From assembly GCA_964550025.1 (NCBI GenBank), contig CAZJYI010000127.1:1-33962 (forward strand): a stretch of 33,962 bases of DNA. The letters are read 5' to 3'. This document shows positions 31,146 to 33,962 of the stretch, one piece after another. Origin of the DNA: CAZJYI01 sp964550025 (GTDB lineage Bacteria > Verrucomicrobiota > Kiritimatiellia > UBA8416 > CAYOBW01). The notes beneath the pieces are model-generated. The model searched no databases. It saw nothing but the letters and a program-made list of their open reading frames with translations, and was not told where the DNA came from. How positions within the stretch are numbered: position 1 is the stretch's first letter; every line of letters begins with the position of its first letter. Made by a program: the position numbers and the translations under genes.

Positions 31146-31970
31146 GGTAAAACCCTTTTTGTCTGCCTGGTCTTGCTGGCGACCGTTGTTCTGTTGAACC
31201 TGCCGCTGCCGGCGTCCATGCGAATTCGCGCGCACGCCCGCGACAATATCGCTCCATTCCAGAATGTCATGTCGCTCCTCGTCCACAAGACGAGGGCCGT
31301 GATCGACTATCTCTCCGCCGCCGGTCAGGCTGCCGAAAACGTCGAGTCGAAGCAGCAGGAGATCGAACGCCTGACCTACCAGCTCGAACGCCTGAAAATC
31401 CTCAAGGATGAGAACAAGCTCTTGCGGCGCCAGCTCGGGCTTCGAGCTTCGAGTGAACGCGACCTCATCCCGGCCGAAGTTGTCGGACGCGGCGACACGA
31501 GCGGGTGGTGGCAGTCGTTGCGTCTGAACCGGGGCCTGGCCGACGGGGTGAAGACCAATTCGGCCGTGGTTGCCGAGGGAGGACTCGTCGGGCGCACGAC
31601 GATTGTCTCGGAGGGCACCTGTGACGTGCTGCTCATTACGGACCCGCAGTTGCGCCTCTCCGCGCGATTGCCCCGCACCGGCGCCCTGGGCATCGTTTGC
31701 GGCGGCGGCGTGTCCCTGCTCGGCCGTGAAGAGATCGAAATGCTGTGTGCGCCCGAGCCGCCGGACCTGACCTATGTCCCGAAGCACGCCGCGGTGGCGG
31801 TGGGCGACCGGGTCATCACGTCCGGGCTGGGCGGCGTGTTTCCCGAAGGGATCCCGGTGGGCTACGTCTCGACCAAGTACGAGCACAAGAGCGGCTTGTA
31901 TCTCTGTGCCAGGCTGCGCCCCGTCGTGGAGCTGGCCACATTGAAGTATGCATTCGTGGTGGCGGAGTAG
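31140..31970 (+). CDS. mreC: Rod shape-determining protein MreC
   Basis: The 276-residue protein has an N-terminal membrane anchor (TLFVCLVLLATVVLLNLPLP), a coiled coil (ENVESKQQEIERLTYQLERL) at about residues 68-100, and the beta-barrel domain with LIPAEVVGRGDTSGWWQSLRL, then GLADGVKTNSAVVAEGGLVG and GDRVITSGLGGVFPEGIPVG. It links MreB and MreD to the penicillin-binding proteins. The start is GTG at 31140 with GGGAGGA 4-5 nt upstream; the ATG at 31136 is in another frame and stops at once. Confidence 0.95.
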   Translation: MKGKTLFVCLVLLATVVLLNLPLPASMRIRAHARDNIAPFQNVMSLLVHKTRAVIDYLSAAGQAAENVESKQQEIERLTYQLERLKILKDENKLLRRQLGLRASSERDLIPAEVVGRGDTSGWWQSLRLNRGLADGVKTNSAVVAEGGLVGRTTIVSEGTCDVLLITDPQLRLSARLPRTGALGIVCGGGVSLLGREEIEMLCAPEPPDLTYVPKHAAVAVGDRVITSGLGGVFPEGIPVGYVSTKYEHKSGLYLCARLRPVVELATLKYAFVVAE

Positions 31971-31976
31971 GGAATG

Positions 31977-32060
31977 GTCATTCGTTACCAGTTATTCGTT
32001 ATTGGTTACTAGTGTTCCAGATAACAGATAACGAATAACTAGTAACCAATAACCAGTAAC
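31977..32060. repeat. Mirror-image heptad array: six GTTAYNN units then six NNRTAAC units
   Basis: Left units: GTCATTC, GTTACCA, GTTATTC, GTTATTG, GTTACTA, GTGTTCC (31977-32018). Right units: AGATAAC, AGATAAC, GAATAAC, TAGTAAC, CAATAAC, CAGTAAC (32019-32060). The halves are of opposite polarity and equal length, and contain a perfect 16-bp inverted repeat (31998-32013 with 32038-32053). The array sits between mreC and mreD. Confidence 0.93.
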
Positions 32061-32088
32061 CGAGAGTGGAAACGAGACAGGAACGACT

Positions 32089-32622
32089 GTGAAGAAGACG
32101 ATGATAGGTGTGTTTTCCATGGGCCTGGTGCTGTTCGCGGCCGCGCTTGCCCAGGGCATGCTGCCGGGCTTTCCCCTTTTGGGGCAGGCCAGGTTCCCGT
32201 TCCTGCTTTCGGTTGTTGTCTACTACGCGTTGAATCGCGAGCGCCTCTGGATGGTGGCGGCCGCGTTTCTGGCGGGCATGCTGCACGATGCGCTCAGCGC
32301 CGTGCCGCTGGCGGCTTCCTCGCTCCTCTACCTGTTCACGGGGTGGGTCGTGAGCTGTTTCCGAAAGCAGGTCGACACGGACGCGTTTGTCACCTACAGC
32401 ATTCTCGGTCTGTCGACGTCCGCGGCGACGTCATTCGTCCTGTACGTGGTACTGCAGCGCGGCGGGCACGTGAACTGTCCCGTGACGGTTGCACTGTGGC
32501 GTTGCGTGGGGGCGGCGGCGCTGGGGACGGTCAGTGGCCCTATTGCCTTCAGCGCTCTGCGCGCCCTGGATCGCGGCGTGGGGAACGTGGAAGCCCGGGA
32601 GGGAGTACGTGGTTTCCGATAG
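32089..32622 (+). CDS. mreD: Rod shape-determining protein MreD
   Basis: The 177-residue membrane protein has about five hydrophobic segments (TMIGVFSMGLVLFAAALAQG, FPFLLSVVVYYAL, LWMVAAAFLAGMLHDAL, LLYLFTGWVVSCF, TSAATSFVLYVVL) and the family feature GMLHDALSAVPLAAS, equivalent to the GLLxDxxS turn of MreD. It starts with GTG at 32089, with AGGAA upstream. The 3' end overlaps the PBP2 gene by 14 nt. Confidence 0.88.
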   Translation: MKKTMIGVFSMGLVLFAAALAQGMLPGFPLLGQARFPFLLSVVVYYALNRERLWMVAAAFLAGMLHDALSAVPLAASSLLYLFTGWVVSCFRKQVDTDAFVTYSILGLSTSAATSFVLYVVLQRGGHVNCPVTVALWRCVGAAALGTVSGPIAFSALRALDRGVGNVEAREGVRGFR

Positions 32623-33962
32623 AGACAGGACATCGAAGTGGGAATACGGCTGGCTCTGGACCCTGGTGGTGCTGATGCTCGCCGCGCTGGGCGGACTGGT
32701 CGCCGCCATGGGCCACTTTCAGCTCACGAAGTCGGCGGAATACACGTCCGATTTCCGCCAGCAGAGCATCCGGCGCGTTCGTGTGCCGGCGTCGCGCGGT
32801 CTGATCTCCGACCGCAACGGGGTCGTGTTTGCCGAGAACCGGCCGAGTTACTGCATCGTGATCTACATCGAGGAGCTTCGGCAGCCCGGCACGTGGAGCA
32901 ACACGATGGACAGGGTCGAGGAGGTCATTGATTCGGTGTCCGGCATTATTCGAAGGGAACGCGTGGTGACGCGTGAGCACATCTGGAAGCACATCCGGAT
33001 GCGCCTTCCGCTGCCGTTCACGGCCTGGCGCGATCTCGATCCCGTGGCGGTCGCGCGTTTCGAGGAGAGTCAGGTGCGCCTTCCCGGGGTCGATGTGCAG
33101 GCGGTGCCTCTGCGCGCCTATCCGCTGGGGGCCAGCGCGGGCCACGTTCTCGGGTACGTCGCCCGCAAGTCTCCGCCTCCCCCAGACAAGCGGGAAGGCC
33201 CTTACAAGAACTACTACCTGCCGGAAGTGGTCGGTACGAGCGGTGTCGAACGTGTCTTCAACGAAGACCTTGCGGGCGAAGCGGGGGGGTACCTCGTTAC
33301 CGTGGATGCAACCGGCTACCGCTACAAGGAGGAGCACGTGCGACCCGCCGTTTCCGGCCTGGACATCAGGCTGGCGCTGGACCACCGCATCCAGAAACTG
33401 GTTGAGGATACGCTCTCGGGTGAGCGGGGCGCCGGCGTGATGCTCGATCCGCGCAACGGCGACATCCTGGCGATGGCCAGTTCACCCCCCCTGAATCCCA
33501 ACCTGTTCGTGGGCGGCATTTCACAGCGCGACTGGGACCGGATTCGCCTGGACACGAAGGGGAAACCCATGCTCAACCGGGCCATCAACGAAATCTATCC
33601 GCCCGGCAGCACGTTCAAGCCGGTGGTTGCCATCGCGGCGATCGAGGGCGGGCGCGCCGGGGCCGACACGACGTTCGTCTGCCGCGGGCGTTTCTCGCTG
33701 GGGCGCATCGGCTTCAGCTGTTTCCGTGGCACCGTGCACGGGCCTCTCGAGCTTCGGGACGCTATCGCACGTTCGTGCAATCCGTTCTTCTGCCAGCTTG
33801 GGCTGCGGTGCGGCTACGATCGCATCTACCATATGGCAGGCGCGCTCGGCCTCGGGTCCCGAACCGGATTCGAGCTTGGGTACGACGAGCGGGGGATTCT
33901 GCCCCGACGGCGCTCGGACGGCGATACGTGCAACGTCTCCATGGGCCAGGGCGCCCTGGCGG
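32609..33962 (+). CDS. mrdA: Penicillin-binding protein 2 (peptidoglycan transpeptidase), 3' end outside window
   Basis: The first 451 residues are present. They show a short cytoplasmic start, one membrane anchor (LWTLVVLMLAALGGLVAAMG), the pedestal beginning RGLISDRNGVVFAENRPSY, VVGTSGVERVFNEDLAG, and the transpeptidase domain with the nucleophile in PGSTFKP (S334, K337) and SCN (S389-N391). The KTG motif would lie beyond 33962. The start is GTG at 32609, with GGAGGGAG just upstream, inside the end of mreD. PBP2 with mreBCD makes the elongasome. Confidence 0.95.
   Translation, partial: MVSDRDRTSKWEYGWLWTLVVLMLAALGGLVAAMGHFQLTKSAEYTSDFRQQSIRRVRVPASRGLISDRNGVVFAENRPSYCIVIYIEELRQPGTWSNTMDRVEEVIDSVSGIIRRERVVTREHIWKHIRMRLPLPFTAWRDLDPVAVARFEESQVRLPGVDVQAVPLRAYPLGASAGHVLGYVARKSPPPPDKREGPYKNYYLPEVVGTSGVERVFNEDLAGEAGGYLVTVDATGYRYKEEHVRPAVSGLDIRLALDHRIQKLVEDTLSGERGAGVMLDPRNGDILAMASSPPLNPNLFVGGISQRDWDRIRLDTKGKPMLNRAINEIYPPGSTFKPVVAIAAIEGGRAGADTTFVCRGRFSLGRIGFSCFRGTVHGPLELRDAIARSCNPFFCQLGLRCGYDRIYHMAGALGLGSRTGFELGYDERGILPRRRSDGDTCNVSMGQGALA

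Overview
The window is about 34 kb of GC-rich (roughly 60-65%) bacterial chromosome, nearly all of it ordinary single-copy core genes. Several features point to the PVC group (Verrucomicrobia, Lentisphaerae or Kiritimatiellota, most likely the last): gene content, a stand-alone IMP cyclohydrolase, an Rpn-type nuclease gene, a four-helix-bundle (S23-like) gene, and above all intergenic spacers filled with short tandem repeats. This placement is an inference from gene types; there is no 16S gene here to confirm it.

Layout. 1-1440: tRNA-Ala(GGC) with a near-consensus promoter, a short DprA-like gene and a four-helix-bundle gene, all on the minus strand. 1765-2451: tsaB (-). 2604-8454 (+): IMP cyclohydrolase, queD, a PHP phosphoesterase, the two subunits of a class I (Fe-S) fumarase, fmt and aroB, then an unknown gene at 8454-9233 with a tandem-repeat acidic tail. 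13316 down to 9416 (-): accD, accA and a carboxyltransferase (OadA/PycB type) fused to a complete AccB-like biotin carrier and carrying a histone-H1-like basic tail. 13506-21081 (+): rsmD-coaD-yceD-rpmF-plsX-fabH-fabD-fabG-acpP-fabF, the conserved phospholipid and fatty-acid synthesis block. 21317-27722 (-): a CsgG-like secreted protein, an Rpn nuclease gene with a decayed radical-SAM start upstream, a GlmU-like beta-helix protein, a methyltransferase/glycosyltransferase fusion and another methyltransferase. 28073-29950 (+): a multi-pass membrane protein resembling GT-C glycosyltransferases. 30035-33962 (+): mreB-mreC-mreD-mrdA (PBP2, cut by the window end), the rod-shape operon.

How the genes fit together. 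accA/accD and the biotin carrier make malonyl-CoA for the fab cluster; acpP and fabD/H/G/F elongate it, and plsX passes acyl groups to phospholipid. The mre/PBP2 genes build the lateral wall, and the 24-30 kb block probably makes a surface glycan or glycolipid.

The most unusual signal is in the spacers. At least eight intergenic sites hold tandem arrays whose unit is 7 nt, yet the unit sequence differs from site to site (GAACNNN, CAGTGAY, CAGTTAT, CAGATTT/CAAATCT, CGACNCS, GGGCAGN, GTTAYNN/NNRTAAC). Several arrays are followed by the same heptads in inverted orientation, so the spacer can fold into a large hairpin. Many lie inside apparent operons. A second class of spacer element consists of runs of perfect hairpins with very short loops (21139-21299, 25365-25437). 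I regard the heptad arrays as the best candidate for an undescribed system in this window.
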